A stretch of 64,000 nt of DNA. It comes from Heterohyrax brucei. Taxonomy: Eukaryota; Chordata; Mammalia; Hyracoidea; Procaviidae. The translations under genes were made by a program, and so were the position numbers. Shown here piece after piece: positions 11,224-22,312 of this stretch; position 1 is the stretch's first letter; each line of letters starts with the position of its first letter. The stretch covers positions 222,847,323-222,911,322 of the forward strand of contig CM053140.1 in assembly GCA_028571685.1 (NCBI GenBank), read 5' to 3'. The notes under the pieces are model-generated. The model did no database searches and was not told the origin of the DNA. It worked only from the letters and a program-made list of their open reading frames with translations.

Positions 11224-13070
11224 TTATTATTATTGTTATCACTGAATAAAAATGTACATTCCCATATAAATTTGCATGCTCACCTATATGCAGCTTCCAC
11301 TGCTCTCCCTGTATGGTGACAGCACACTCTTCCCCTCTGATCCATACATGTCCTATCCTCCCAACAGTCTCCTATCTACTTCTCTCCACCCACTCTCCTT
11401 CCTCTAGTATGAGGTCAGCAGGACGACATCCTATAGATGCACAGAACCATAAAATGCCCACAAAATGTGATCACTCTGCATCGCCAAGTCCAATCCATTG
11501 CTGTCCGAAGAGTTGACCTTCATTATGATTCATGGACAAGGGCAGCATCAGGGCCAGCAGCCACACTCCCAGAGGAACTCCGAAACCCCTGGACCATCAA
11601 TTGTGGTCTTTTAGCAGAGATCTCAGGGTGCACCCCTATTTATTCTTGTGTTGTCAGTGAGACTCAACTTTATGAGCTCCATCGTGGCTATCACTAGTGG
11701 TTGCCAGGCACGATCTGGTTCTTCTGGTCACAAGCCTGTGCAGAGACCCACTCATGTGGGTCTCTCTGTCTTCTGGGTTCTCTTTCCCCCTTATTGTTAT
11801 GGACCTCAGTGATCTTCTGTTCCTGCTGAGTTGGGACCATTTGCTGTACCGATGGCAGCTTGGCAGCTTTAAGACCCCAGATGCCACTCACCAGTGTGGG
11901 GTGTGGAGAGTCTTCATTAGCAAAATACTTGATGTACCAATTGGCCTCGATTTCCACTGAGAGTATGTCTCCTGGCTCCCCTTCCCAGCTACACTGTCCT
12001 TGCAGTATTGGGTTAAGATAGGAGGAGTATTCAAGTTGTGTTGAAGTCCAGTTAATATCGATCTTCTTACTAATGGGTGTCCTCACTGATTTCACCCAAC
12101 CAAATTTCTAACAACTATCTAATCTAAGCCTTCCCCCCCTCCCACCCTCCCTACCCTTGCAGCTGTCAAAGAGTCTTTTCTTCTATGCATGAGTCTGTTT
12201 TTAAGCTCTTATTGTAGGTGTTTCATACAATATTTGTCCTTTTGTCGCTGACTACTTTCACTTAACATAATGTCTTCCCAGTTGAAACCAGGTTATGAGA
12301 TGTTTCACAACATCATAGTTGTTCTTTATCATTGTATAGTGTTCCACTGAGTATGTATAGCCATAGTTTACCTATCCATTCCTCTGTTCTTGGGTATTCG
12401 GGTTGATTCCATCTTTTTCCTATTGTGGACTGTCCTGTGATGAACACTCGTGTGCATGTATCAGTTAGTGCGAATGGCCTTGATTCTGTAGGATATATTC
12501 CAAGCAGTCGAATTACTGAGTCAAATGGTATATCTATATCCAGTTTTTTAAGGGAGGACCAGATTGCTTTCCAAAGAGGTTGCACCATTCTGCAATCCCA
12601 CCAACAGTGTAGGAGAGTTCCAATTTCTCTACAGCCTCTCCACTATTTGTTGTTTTGGGTTTTTTTTGGATCATGGACAACCTTGCTGGGGTGAGATGGT
12701 ATCTCATTGCAGTTTTGATTTGAATTTCTTTAATAGCTAATGATCATGAGCATGTCCACTGGATCTCCTCTTTAGAGAAGTGTCTGTCCATCTCCTTTTC
12801 CCACTGCTTAACTAGATGATCTATCTTTTTCTTATCGAAATTTTGTAGTACCTTATAGATTATGGAGATCAGGCATCTGTCTGACATATAGTTGCCAAAT
12901 ATTTTTTCCCATTCTGTGGGTGTCCTTTTAATTCTATTAATAAAGTCTTTGGATGAGCAGAAGTGTTTGGTTCTTAATAGCTCCCATTTATCTCTTCTGT
13001 TGGTTGTGGTTTGACAGATTTTGAAGTCTGTCTACATTGTATATTAAAACTTCCATTGTTGTCCCTACTT
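11224..13070 (-). mobile_element. 5'-truncated L1, minus strand, with target-site duplication
   Basis: A 1.85 kb L1 insertion read on the minus strand: ORF2 C-terminal code at about 12250-13070, then the 3' UTR down to the tail at 11224-11250. The 15 bp word ttcaacttacttctt flanks it exactly at 11209-11223 and 13071-13085, defining the insertion. The 3' UTR is the same type as in the full-length copies at 33544-40517 and 47002-54205. A minus frame at 12313-12588 encodes an ORF2 C-terminal piece (IPFDSVIRLLGIYPTESRP) before stops. Inactive. Confidence 0.9.
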
Positions 13071-13085
13071 TTCAACTTACTTCTT

Positions 13086-13441
13086 AAGTAATGAAATTCC
13101 TTAAAACTTTTCCCCTTAGTTTTGTTTCTAGTCCCACAATTTCTAGCATCCCTGTGCTGATAACTTCAAAATTTGTCTTTTACTTTCAGATCTTTTATGT
13201 GAACTCAAGTCTCATTTATATACCTACTGTCTGGATATCAAAGGCATTCAAACTACACTTGTCCAGAATTGACTTATTTTTTTTAATTTTAAAATGCATT
13301 CTTCCTTTTATATGCCTTCTGACAGTATGAAGCCACTTAAAACAAATCACACAAATAAAATCTGGAGAATTATCCCAGATTCCTTACTCTCCCTGTATAT
13401 TCAACTGGTCATCAAGTCCTATTGAATCTATTTCTCAATAT
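13086..13441 (+). mobile_element. L2-like LINE remnant, right part
   Basis: 'tttagtttctag' to 'tcatttatatacctactgtc' and 'caagtcctattgaatctatt' are reminiscent of old L2 ORF code. The identification is weak. The 79-codon frame at 13091-13330 has no family features. Confidence 0.35.
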
Positions 13442-13659
13442 CTTTTACATGATTTACTTGTTACAAGATGAAGCTTGGTCTCTATTCCAGTGCTAGGAAG
13501 TAAGAAATATGTTTAGTTTAGGGCATGTTGAATTTTAAGACAAATGAGCAGCAAGCAAGAGCATGTGTTCATCAGGGAGTTAGATTCATGAACTAATGCA
13601 TCTGTGAAGGGAACAAGGTAGAAATGAAAGTACAGATTTGGGAACCCTTTTTAGACTAT
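13442..13659 (-). repeat. Copy 2 of locally paired sequence and flanking L2-like remnant
   Basis: 13442-13556 pairs with 9632-9745. The following sequence to 13659 ('acagatttgggaaccc') continues beyond the twin-primed L1 at 15319, where 'aaaagtggtatttaaattca' resumes. The original locus is therefore one old repeat split by the L1. Confidence 0.45.
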
Positions 13660-13673
13660 AAAAGTGGTATTTA

Positions 13674-15318
13674 CTTTCACTCAACATAAGGTCTTCCAGT
13701 TGAAACCAGGTTACGAGATGTTTCCTGGAATCTTCGTTATTCTTTATCATTGTGTAGTGCTCCATTGAGTATATATACCATAGTTTGCCTATCCATTCTT
13801 CTGTTATTGGGCATCTGGGTTGATTCCATCTTTTTGCTATCGTGGACTGTGCTGCGATAAACATTCTTGTGCATGTGTCCGTTGGTGTGAAAGGCCTTGA
13901 TTCTGTAGGATATATTCCAAGTAGTAGAATTACTGGGTCAAACGGTGTATCAATATCCATTTTTTTTAAGGAAGCACCGGATTGTTTTCCAGAGAGGCTG
14001 GACCATTTTGTAACCCCACCAAGGGGTTACATTTTGTAACCCACCAATAGGAGGGTTCTATTTTCTCCACAGCCACTCCAGCATTTGTTGTTTTGTGTTT
14101 TTTGGATCATGGCCAACCTTGCTGGGGTGAGATGGTATCTCATTGTCATCTTGATTTGAATTTCTTTAATAACTAAAGATCATGAACATGTCCGCATATG
14201 TTTTTTGGCTGCCTGGATCTCCTCTTTAGTGAAATATCTGTCCATCTCCTTTGCCCATTGCTTAATTGGATGATTTATCTTCTTCTTATTGATATTTTGT
14301 AGTATCTTATAAGGACAAATATTGTATGAGACCTCTACGATAAGATCTCAAAAACAGATTTGTGTATAGAAGAAAAGACTCTTTGACAGCTGCAGGGGAG
14401 GGAAGGGAGGGATGGCAAGTGGAGGAGGGTTTAGATTAGATAGTTGTTAGAAATCTGGTTGGGTGAAATCAGTGATAGCACACATTAGATACAAGAACAA
14501 TATTAAGTGGACTTCAACATAACTTGAACACTCCTTCCATCTTAACCCAATATTGCAGGGATAGAGTAGCTGCGGCAGGGGGCAGGGGACCATGCTCTTA
14601 GGCGAAATTGAGGCCAATTTACACAACTAGCATTTTGCTAAGAAGGATCTCTGCACCCCACATTGGTGAGTGGCGTCCGGAGTCTTAAAAGCTGCCAAGC
14701 TGCCATCCGAGGGCACAGCAAACTGTCCCAACTCAGCAGGAATAGCTGCTCACTGAGGACCAAAATGACATGGGGTAAAGACAACAGAGAAGATAGAGAG
14801 ACCCACATGAGTGGGTGCCTACATTGACTTGGGACCAGAAGAACCGGATGGTGCCTGGCCACCACCAGTGATAGCCGTGATGGAGCTCACTAAGTTGAGT
14901 CTTACGGGCAGCACAAGAATAAAAAGGGTTGCATCCTGAGATTTCCACTAAAAGACCTCAATTGATGGTCCAGCAGTTTCAGGGCTCCTGGCCCTGATGC
15001 TGCCCTTGCCCATAAATCATAAAGAAGTTCCCCTCTTCAGACACGAATGGATTGTACTTGGTGATGCAGAGTGACCATATATTGGATGCACTGTATGGTT
15101 CTATACATCTATAGGATATCATCCTGCTGACCTCTGGCTGGAGGAAGGAGAGTGAGTCGAGAGGAGGGGAAAGGAGACTGTTGGGAGGATGAGACATGTA
15201 TGGAGGAATAGTGTGCTGTCATTGACAGGAAGAGCAGTGGAAGCTGCATATAGGTGGGCATGTAAACTTATACGGGAATGCACATTTTCACTCAATCATA
15301 TTAAATAAAAAAAATTTA
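13674..15318 (+). mobile_element. 5'-truncated L1 with 5' inversion (twin priming)
   Basis: The right part, about 14313-15318, is plus-strand L1 from the end of ORF2 through the 3' UTR to an A-rich tail. The left part, 13674-14312, is the immediately upstream ORF2 C-terminal region but in reverse orientation. The inner junction joins reversed sequence starting in the 'gttgagtgaaagt' region to 'ggacaaatattgtatgagac'. Only about 10-12 bp of consensus around 'agtcagcgacaa' is missing at the join. Direct repeats aaaagtggtattta at 13660-13673 and 15319-15332 flank the whole unit, so inversion and insertion were a single event. A minus frame at 13586-13960 holds ORF2 C-terminal code. Inactive. Confidence 0.9.
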
Positions 15319-15332
15319 AAAAGTGGTATTTA

Positions 15333-15850
15333 AATTCATGAGAATGTGAGTATCCATCAGTGGGCCCATGTTAGAAGTCAAACAGCCTCTATTTCTTTAT
15401 GGGAAAAAAAACATCGGCTGTTAAGGCAGAGAAAACTTGTGAAGAGAAGTTTGAGAGACGTGCTTAGTGGAAATGAGAGGAAGAAGTCTATACAAAATCT
15501 ATAACACGGTTCCTGAACAGCAGTGAGAAAAGGATTCAGGAGAGCAAGGAAATAAGGGGGTTCAGAATCTCAACCAAGAGGCTCTGTGATACACTACCAC
15601 AGTGACTATCCTGGATTGTGAATGAAAAGAAGCCAGGCAGCAGTGATGATTCTGTCAGAGCTGGAGAACAGGAAGCGCCAATTAATGGAAACCACAGTCA
15701 GATCAGAGCAGCACTGTGTAGTATAAGTTACACAGCAAAACAGGTAGAAGGGCTAAGGGTAAAATCAGAAAATAAGAGACCATAGGTGGGCTAAAGAGGA
15801 GTGGTTCTAAGAATATTTAGAATTAAGCATGTCAAGTAACTACAATGAGA
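15333..15850 (-). mobile_element. Old L2-like remnant, continuation after L1
   Basis: Follows the second copy of the target-site duplication and continues the pre-insertion repeat. G/A-rich plus strand with many stops. Family naming is tentative. Confidence 0.35.
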
Positions 15851-16684
15851 GCATTAGATGCGGTATCAACAAGGGCTCTGAGTCTCCCTAGTATTTTGCA
15901 TAGTATTTTGGGTGACCAGGAAGACTTATAGGCAAATATTTATATACACTGATGACAAGGGTATCATCACTCATAACATCCTGAGGAAACAAATACAATG
16001 TTAATTTAAGAGAAGTATAGTATTTAAGAAATGTGATGTGGCTGGAAATCCCTAAACTTTGCTCTCGAGCCTGAGCTGGGAAAGCTCAGGTGGTCTGGGA
16101 TTGGGCAAACTACTGTTCCTTTGAATTAATGGAGGGAAATCTCTTCCTTAAAATTGGAAGTTTCTTAAATATCTTTTCAAATTCAATCTTGTTTTTAAGA
16201 GCCCTGGCATTTTACCAACTGTTTTTCTCATGATTGTGGAATGAGGGGATGCTATTTGTCTCTCTTTTTTTTAAAAAAAAAAAAAAGAAAGAAAGAAAAC
16301 CTTTTCATTAGGAAGCTGCTAGAGAAAGAACTGAATCACAGTTCAGCCTTATTATGGCCTCACCTTAGCAACGTTCTCAGGTCATGGTGAGCCTGAGATT
16401 TCTGCCAGTCACCCAGGTCACTTTTGCCTGGAAAAGAACGTGAATATTATCCTTTCCTAAAACGAGAAATGGCTCATCAGGGAAAACACTTTATTTCTGA
16501 GGCCTGTTCCAGATTCTGCTTTGAATTTCTTATGGAAGTTGAATGAAAAGAGATTTGGGGCACATTTTTGTTCTAATATTTATTAGAGATGATTTTTTTC
16601 CTCCTCAGCATTCCTGCTTCTGATTATAAGTAGAGATCAGAGAAAGAGGTAGGATCTTCAAATACTATTACTATGATAACAGTA
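15851..16684. other. Unassigned DNA with T/A/GAAA tract
   Basis: No gene or clear repeat. A T-run, A-run and (GAAA)n tract lies at 16267-16300, possibly an old poly-A tail or a simple repeat. Confidence 0.5.
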
Positions 16685-16720
16685 AATACCCACTGCCATC
16701 GAGTTAGGTCCAACAGACAT
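16685..16720 (-). mobile_element. AfroSINE fragment
   Basis: 'acccactgccatcgagttag' followed by 'gtccaacagac' matches the start of a reversed AfroSINE; the rest is missing. Confidence 0.5.
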
Positions 16721-17395
16721 ATAATATTCCTCACAAGAAGAAAGGCTAACACACACACAAAGAAAGCAAAAGCTTAAGAGACGGAAAGACTCCAGAAAGA
16801 GAGCTTCCAGATGTCATAAAAGCCAAAATGTTATGCCAACATATACACATAGATACGTTAAAATATCAGTTATTTCCATCAAAAAATAAACTTGTCAGTC
16901 CAGTTTAGTCATAAATAGTCTGTGGAAAATTCTAACAGACAAAAGAATCAGTGGAAGAAGATAAAATTTAGAGATGGTGTTTGTCTAACTTTCCTAATAT
17001 TCATTCAAATTTTCTCTTTGAGATAGAGAAAGGTTTTTCTCAAGCTTCAGAAATGAGGCCTCCATCACCACTTCACTGTCTCACTTACTAAGGTGGTGGG
17101 AAATAACAAGAGTTAGCTAGTGCACAGCTCCGAAAGAGTTTCTGAGCCAAATTCTAGTCTTAAATCTAAAAAAACACAAAACAAAAAACCATAATCCAGC
17201 AGAAAAATTTCAATGTAGAATTCAATGTAGAAGTGCTGTATCTATCCCAAGTTTTTCTAAACAGATACTGATATTTTTGTGCTCATATAAAGGCTTTTTC
17301 CCCTCACACCAGCTTGGGTGGCAGATCATCCTGGTGACCACCATACACTGTGGAGGACTGATGTTTCGTCATCATTACTAGTGACTTAGTTTTAA
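16721..17395. other. Unassigned DNA
   Basis: No coding frame, RNA gene or named repeat seen. A small local duplication of 'ttcaatgtagaa' occurs at about 17209-17232. Confidence 0.45.
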
Positions 17396-18005
17396 ATAAT
17401 CGATTGTGCCTGACTCAAGTCATGGTATTTTCAATTGCTTCATATGTACATGAAAGCTAGACGATGAATAAGAATGACAAAAGGACTGATGTCTTTGAAA
17501 TATGATGGTGTCAAAGAATATCTAACATTCCATAAACCTGTTGGTCCTGATTCATAGTGATCCTATAGGACAGAGTAGAACTGCCTCACAGAGTTTCCGA
17601 GAAGCACCTGGTGGATCTCCGCTGCCAGCATGTTGATTAGCAACCATAGCACTTTACCACTACATCACCAAGAGTTTTGGGACTGACATAAGAATGAACA
17701 AATCTGTCTTGTATGCAATACAGCCAGAAGGCTCCTTAGAAGCAAGGATGCCAAATCTTTGCATTTTGTACTTTGGACACATTATCAGGAAGGTCCAGTC
17801 CCTGAAGAAGGACATCATGCTTGATAGAGGTTCAGTAATAAATAAGAGATCTCTCAATCAGACAGACTGACACAGCGGCTGCCATGATGGGCTCAAATGT
17901 AACAATGATTGCGAGAATTACACAGGGCCTGGTGACGTTTCATTCTGTTGGACAGTGGGGTCACTATGAGACAGAACCAACTCCACAGCACCTAACAACA
18001 ACAAT
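17396..18005 (+). mobile_element. RTE/BovB-type LINE 3' end, split by AfroSINE
   Basis: Left arm 17396-17532 contains 'gactcaagtcatggtatttt', matching 'gacccaagccatggtatttt' in the copy at 1-536. The right arm 17677-18005 contains 'gaacaaatctgtcttgtatg', 'ggacacattatcaggaaggt', 'gacagactgacacagcggct' and the end CACCTAACAACAACAATG. The AfroSINE at 17533-17676 interrupts it, which dates the RTE as older. Coding frame broken. Confidence 0.8.
17533..17676 (-). mobile_element. AfroSINE inserted in RTE copy
   Basis: 'ggtcctgattcatagtgatc', CTATAGGACAGAGTAGAACT and 'gcacctggtggatctccgct' followed by 'agcactttaccactacatca' give a near-complete reversed AfroSINE. Confidence 0.85.
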
Positions 18006-18036
18006 GTTGCTACATGTGTCAGGCACAAGGCTAGAT

Positions 18037-18236
18037 ACTACTGCTATTTTGTTTTGTGAGTCAAATTCTGACTCATAGCAATCCTACAGGACAGAGTAGA
18101 ACCGCCACATAGGTGCTCTAAACTTTACAGGACAGATTCCCAGGTCTTTTCTACTGCGGAGCTGCTGGTGGATTAGAATCCCTAACCTACTCATTAGCGA
18201 TCAAGTGCTTAATCATTTTGTCACCAGGGTTCCTTG
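18037..18236 (-). mobile_element. AfroSINE (long variant)
   Basis: 'ctgactcatagcaatcctac' and AGGACAGAGTAGAACCGCC, followed by 'cccaggtcttttctactgcg' and 'aagtgcttaatcattttgtc', ending at 'accagggttcc'. Complete or nearly so, about 30 bp after the RTE tail. Confidence 0.85.
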
Positions 18237-18830
18237 TGTTAGATACTAGACAGATAAAAAGATCCAGCAAATCTCATGAAAATTTACTATTTACTTATTG
18301 GGTAAATGACACTGCATTAGATATTATTGGGGTCCCTTACGTTGTAAGAGAGGGGAAAAGATATGAGAAAATTAAAAGAGAACAATAAAATCAAACCAGA
18401 CCAAGTCAGCAAGAGACACAGTAGAGAAGGATAGAGATTGCTGTGCAGTCAATTGCTCAGAGAAATTCTTCCATGAGGCAGATAAGCAAGGAATGGTGTA
18501 CAGATTTGGATGGGGGAAGTGCCATAACCAGGTGTTTGTTTTAGAATATTACTCCCGCAACATTATGAAGGATGGATTTGAAGGGAAAAGAAGGCTAGAA
18601 ACTACTGTTCCATCAACAATGATACAAATTAACATGGTGGCCATGGTGATGGACAGAAATAGATGTCTTTAAATCATATTAAGTAGATGTTGTCAGGACT
18701 TAGGGATTAACTGGAGGAATGGGTTGCCCAACAACAAAGAGTGAAGAATGACACACAAGATCTTTGTCTAAGAAACCAGGTTGGATGGTATTACCATCCA
18801 CGAAGATGAGGAATGCATATGAAGAGGCAG
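18237..18830 (-). mobile_element. Possible old L2-like remnant
   Basis: Plus strand shows 'aacatggtggccatggtgat', 'gtaaatagatg...ttgtcaggactta' style words that recall the reverse complement of L2 ORF code. Weak, by eye only; could be plain unique DNA. Confidence 0.3.
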
Positions 18831-19839
18831 ACTTTCTGGCTCATAATTATTTGAAATACCTTAATAGCACATGTCCCTCCACGGACTCCACTTATTTCTT
18901 ACCTCCTTTATGTCAAGGTCTTAAGTACCTTTATTTCAAAAATGTATCTAAGTATTTTCATGACCTAATTTATTGTCCTGGTGTATGTATTTAAGAACTT
19001 TTGAAAGTCTTGTGGAAGTTAATCAGAAATAAGCAGCAGTAGCCCAAAACAAAGAGACTCCAAAGTTTATCAAGTATCTCTCTAACCCCCCATCCCTTAT
19101 TTATTCCGATTTTCCTGATTAAGAGGATACAAAGAAGTTATGATAGACTTTTAAATGTCTTCAGAAACTAGTCAGGTATGTCAAAATACTTATGCACCTA
19201 TCAAACATTATAATTTTTGCTTATTTCTCAGGAGTTTTGTATGTAACTGCCATGAATGCCACGGTCAAGAGGCCAGTACTGAGGCTTGTATTTTCTGTTT
19301 TGTTTTATAGATATATATATATATGTAAAGATTTCCAATTTTCTGAAAATTGAAGCTCTCAGCTGGAAATCTCATAGGCTGTCATATTTAGGCCTAAGCC
19401 TGTGAGATGTAGACACATTTATAGGACTGGATTAAGCAGATCATTTCTAGCCTCATTGGACCTCGACAAGAAACTCGCTTTCCCAAATTGCAGGTTCTCT
19501 CAGGACAAGGCTTCACCATTCCTGTCTCTTCCACTTGTCTCTGGAATTGATGGACCAATTGATGTTTTGTTCAGGAGCCAAGAAAGAAAGAGAGGAATTT
19601 TCACCCTCCAACATCATGCTGCAGCAAAATGCTACCCGTTGTACCTGTCTAAGGGCCCAGCAACATAAGTTATCTGCCAAGATAAGGATAGCAGAGAAAA
19701 GCCAGGGACTGGGTATAACATCCCATCCAAAGTATTTCAAGTCACTAGTAATAGACCTAAGGCCCAGATACATCCCTCAGAGCCACTCAGAGCCCTCTAT
19801 TTTGGTGTCTCTTCCTGTGGCACTCAGCTGCAGACAGTT
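18831..19839. other. Unassigned DNA
   Basis: Contains a short (TA)n tract at about 19308-19324. Overlapping frames on both strands at 19513-19846 (86 and 103 codons) show no known domain and no splice or start context I can support. Confidence 0.45.
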
Positions 19840-20720
19840 TGTATGAGCTGGTTTCCCCCACTGTGATGAACTAACGCGGGTCCTACTAAAGACGCTGCTG
19901 GAGCTGAGAAGTAGTGGCTGCGAAGGTCAAACACATTAAGGCTGTAGTCCCTGCCCTCGGTGAAGTTTTTCTTTTAGAATTCTCAGCCCATGGCCCTTTG
20001 CCAGAGTGTCAGGGTTTGAGTGATTATTCACATATTTCTCAGTCTGGGGCCATGACAGATGAAGCCAGAGAAGTGATTTTGTAAAACAGAGCTACTCTAG
20101 AACAAGTTGGTAAAGGCAACGGGAACAGCAGCAGCAGCAAGCCAGAGTTGAATTCCATTTAAATAAAATGCCAAAAGGCAGTCAGTGAAAGTGACATTTA
20201 TGGTGTTACTACAAATGCATTCAGTGGGAAAGCTCAGTAGCAGAAGCAAGGGGTAAAAAAACAAGCTGTAGTGAAAACTGCCATCTGTATATTGTGCCCC
20301 GTTTTTAATATTCTGTATTCTCATAAAAAGTGTTGTTTCTGTCACTATTCAATCTCACAAACTCACACAGAACACTGTTAAAAGTCAGCAGTGTGTGAAA
20401 TGGTATTTTAAAATAAATGAAACCCGCTCGCAGAGCTGCGGAGGAATATTGCACTGCTGGGCGCTGACAGACAGGCACTGAAAAGTAACAACCGTTATCA
20501 TCTTAAAGCAAAGCGGATTAAATAAAAACCCACAGCCAGTGGTGCATTACCAAGTCTGATATTGACACAGCTGCTGTGGTGGTTATTTTTCATTGTCTCA
20601 TCAAGACAAAGCATCATGGGATATCAATCTTCCCTCTGTCAGGCCGTGCCTGGTACAAAGTTTTTCGTTTACATTTTCATTATATCCCTTTTATCTCCAG
20701 TGCCAGCATTTTTTCTGAAG
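19840..20720. promoter_or_regulatory. Repeat-poor, CpG-retaining block: candidate conserved noncoding element
   Basis: Unlike its surroundings this block has no SINE, LINE or LTR that I can see, retains CpGs ('aactaacgcgggtcc', 'aacccgctcgcagagctgcg', 'gctgggcgctgac', 'aacaaccgttatc') and lacks long open frames on either strand with coding character. It carries short motifs of developmental factors, for example 'aaagcggatta' and 'taacaaccgtta', but single motifs mean little. A conserved enhancer is inference only; cross-species alignment would decide. Confidence 0.35.
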
Positions 20721-21296
20721 TGAAGGGTCCCATGACCTGCGGGGCAGTGTTGCAGTCTTACCTTTGGGCCAGAGGAGCTTGCTCCTGGGATGGAGGGTAG
20801 TTGGTCCTCCTGTCCTCCTCCATCAACGTTTAGATTTCTTCAGATAATGGAAGATGATCTCTAGGTTTGCGTGGTGGTGCATGATTACAAACTGTAATGT
20901 GTGCTTGTTTGGGCGCCAGAGGGAAAGAGCAGGAGAGGAAAAGATAATGACTAGGAGTGAGAGAAGAACATTGGAAACTATTATTCCCTTCCCTTTTCAC
21001 TGGAAAGAAGGTAGTTAGAAAATGTCCAACTGTCTTGATAATGTTACAGCTGAGAAAGTGGGTTAATGTTTCTTTTATACAGCACTGTTTTATTTTACTG
21101 ACTGCCCCCTCCTCCTTGTAATAGTCTTCAATTCAGAATTTGACCAATCTGTGGAAAATATATTTTAATCTGACTCCCAAAAGTGTTTGTGAGAAAGATC
21201 AGCCTTCTTTGGGGGACCAATAAGTGTTCTCTATACTTTGCTCCCCTACTTTTACTTCACCTTCTTAGGACTGCTTCAGACGTTGATTAAAGTTCC
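20721..21296. other. Unassigned single-copy-looking DNA
   Basis: No repeat or gene identified. Some GC-richer sequence at 20725-20830. Confidence 0.45.
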
Positions 21297-21422
21297 ATTC
21301 TTAGAGAAGAGAAAATTCAACTATGAATAGTTTTCCAATATTTTCATCTCTCCATGACCCACACATGAGAAAACAAAATATGGGAGAATTGTTCATAGTT
21401 GAATTTTCTCTCCTCAAAGAGT
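21297..21422. repeat. Long imperfect inverted repeat (hairpin)
   Basis: The arms are 21304-21352 and 21367-21415. The core arm 'agagaaaattcaactatgaa' (21308-21327) has a perfect 20 bp reverse complement at 21392-21411. Pairing continues with about 80% matches towards a loop of about 14 nt (21353-21366) and for some 7 further bases outward. It could be an old palindromic transposon, a miRNA-like precursor, or a mutational template-switch product. Confidence 0.8.
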
Positions 21423-21472
21423 TGCATTTATCGACTTCTGAAGCAGTTTTGGTCTCTCCTTTGTGGGTCACA

Positions 21473-21640
21473 GAAACCCAGCTAGTATACTGGTTAAGTG
21501 CTATGGCTGCTAACCGAAAGTTCAGCAGTTTAGATCCATCGAGTTCTCCATGGACACTGTGGGGTAGTTCTACTCTGTCCTATAGGGTTGCTGTGAGTCA
21601 GAATGGACTCGATGGCAACAGGTTTGATTTTCTGTGGGTT
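21473..21640 (+). mobile_element. AfroSINE
   Basis: Forward AfroSINE: 'actggttaagtgctatggct', 'gctaaccgaaagttcagcag', TCTACTCTGTCCTATAGGGT, then 'gaatggactcgatggcaaca' and 'ggtttgattt'. The 117-codon plus frame at 21323-21676 runs through it and is therefore not a gene. Confidence 0.9.
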
Positions 21641-21959
21641 ACTCGCTCCAAGAAGCAGGGGAACTGTGAATACTAAGTTCTTTTAGCAGCAGTTAGAAAC
21701 AAGTGATTTTGTAATAGTGAGATATGTGTACCAAAGCAAAGGAAGTGGGCTCCAAGTCTTGCGGAAGGGGAGGGAGTGTTACTGACTCCTAGAGCATTTT
21801 CCACATGCTCTATGAGAGGTCTGAAAATACGTGACAGGATAGGTTGAGGGCTTTGTGAGATACTCAATACAAAGTTCTGCCAGTCTTGTGTACTTTCCAT
21901 CCTGGCAAAAGTGAATCAGGCCAAAGGATCATATATAAGTTAACCTAATGCTGCCAAAG

Positions 21960-22312
21960 TCCTGGCTTAACAGACCTGCAGTTTATTCCTCACTCATGTC
22001 ACAACTGGTATGGATCAGGTTGTTGTTTTCCTATTCTTTCTGAAACACATGGCCTTTAAGGTCATGCTGAAAGGAAAGAGAGTGAATGCATTCGAGTATT
22101 ACACAGGAGTTTTTAGGACTAGACATTGTAGAGGTTGAAGAGGCAGGCATACATCACTTTTGCTCACATGTCACTGGCCAGAGCTGAGTCACATGGCCTT
22201 AACTTAGCTGTGAGAGAGGCTGGAAATCTTCTAAGATCCTTCCTATGTGTCTTGAAAAAGGTATAGCAAACATAAGAATTTCTTTTTCTTTTTTTTTTTT
22301 TTTTTTTTCTTT
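21960..22312. mobile_element. Possible old LTR-type repeat with poly-T tract
   Basis: 'gcagtttattcctcactcat' through 'gtcactggccagagctgagt' and 'cacatggccttaacttagct' recalls a mammal-wide interspersed repeat that I cannot name securely. A poly-T run lies at 22281-22310. Confidence 0.4.

Noticed and set aside
19513..19846. Overlapping frames of 103 and 86 codons on opposite strands
   Set aside because: No domain, no splice or start context, and overlapping opposite frames are more likely chance in GC-richer DNA.
21323..21676. 117-codon plus frame
   Set aside because: Half of it is a forward AfroSINE and its start lies in the hairpin arm.
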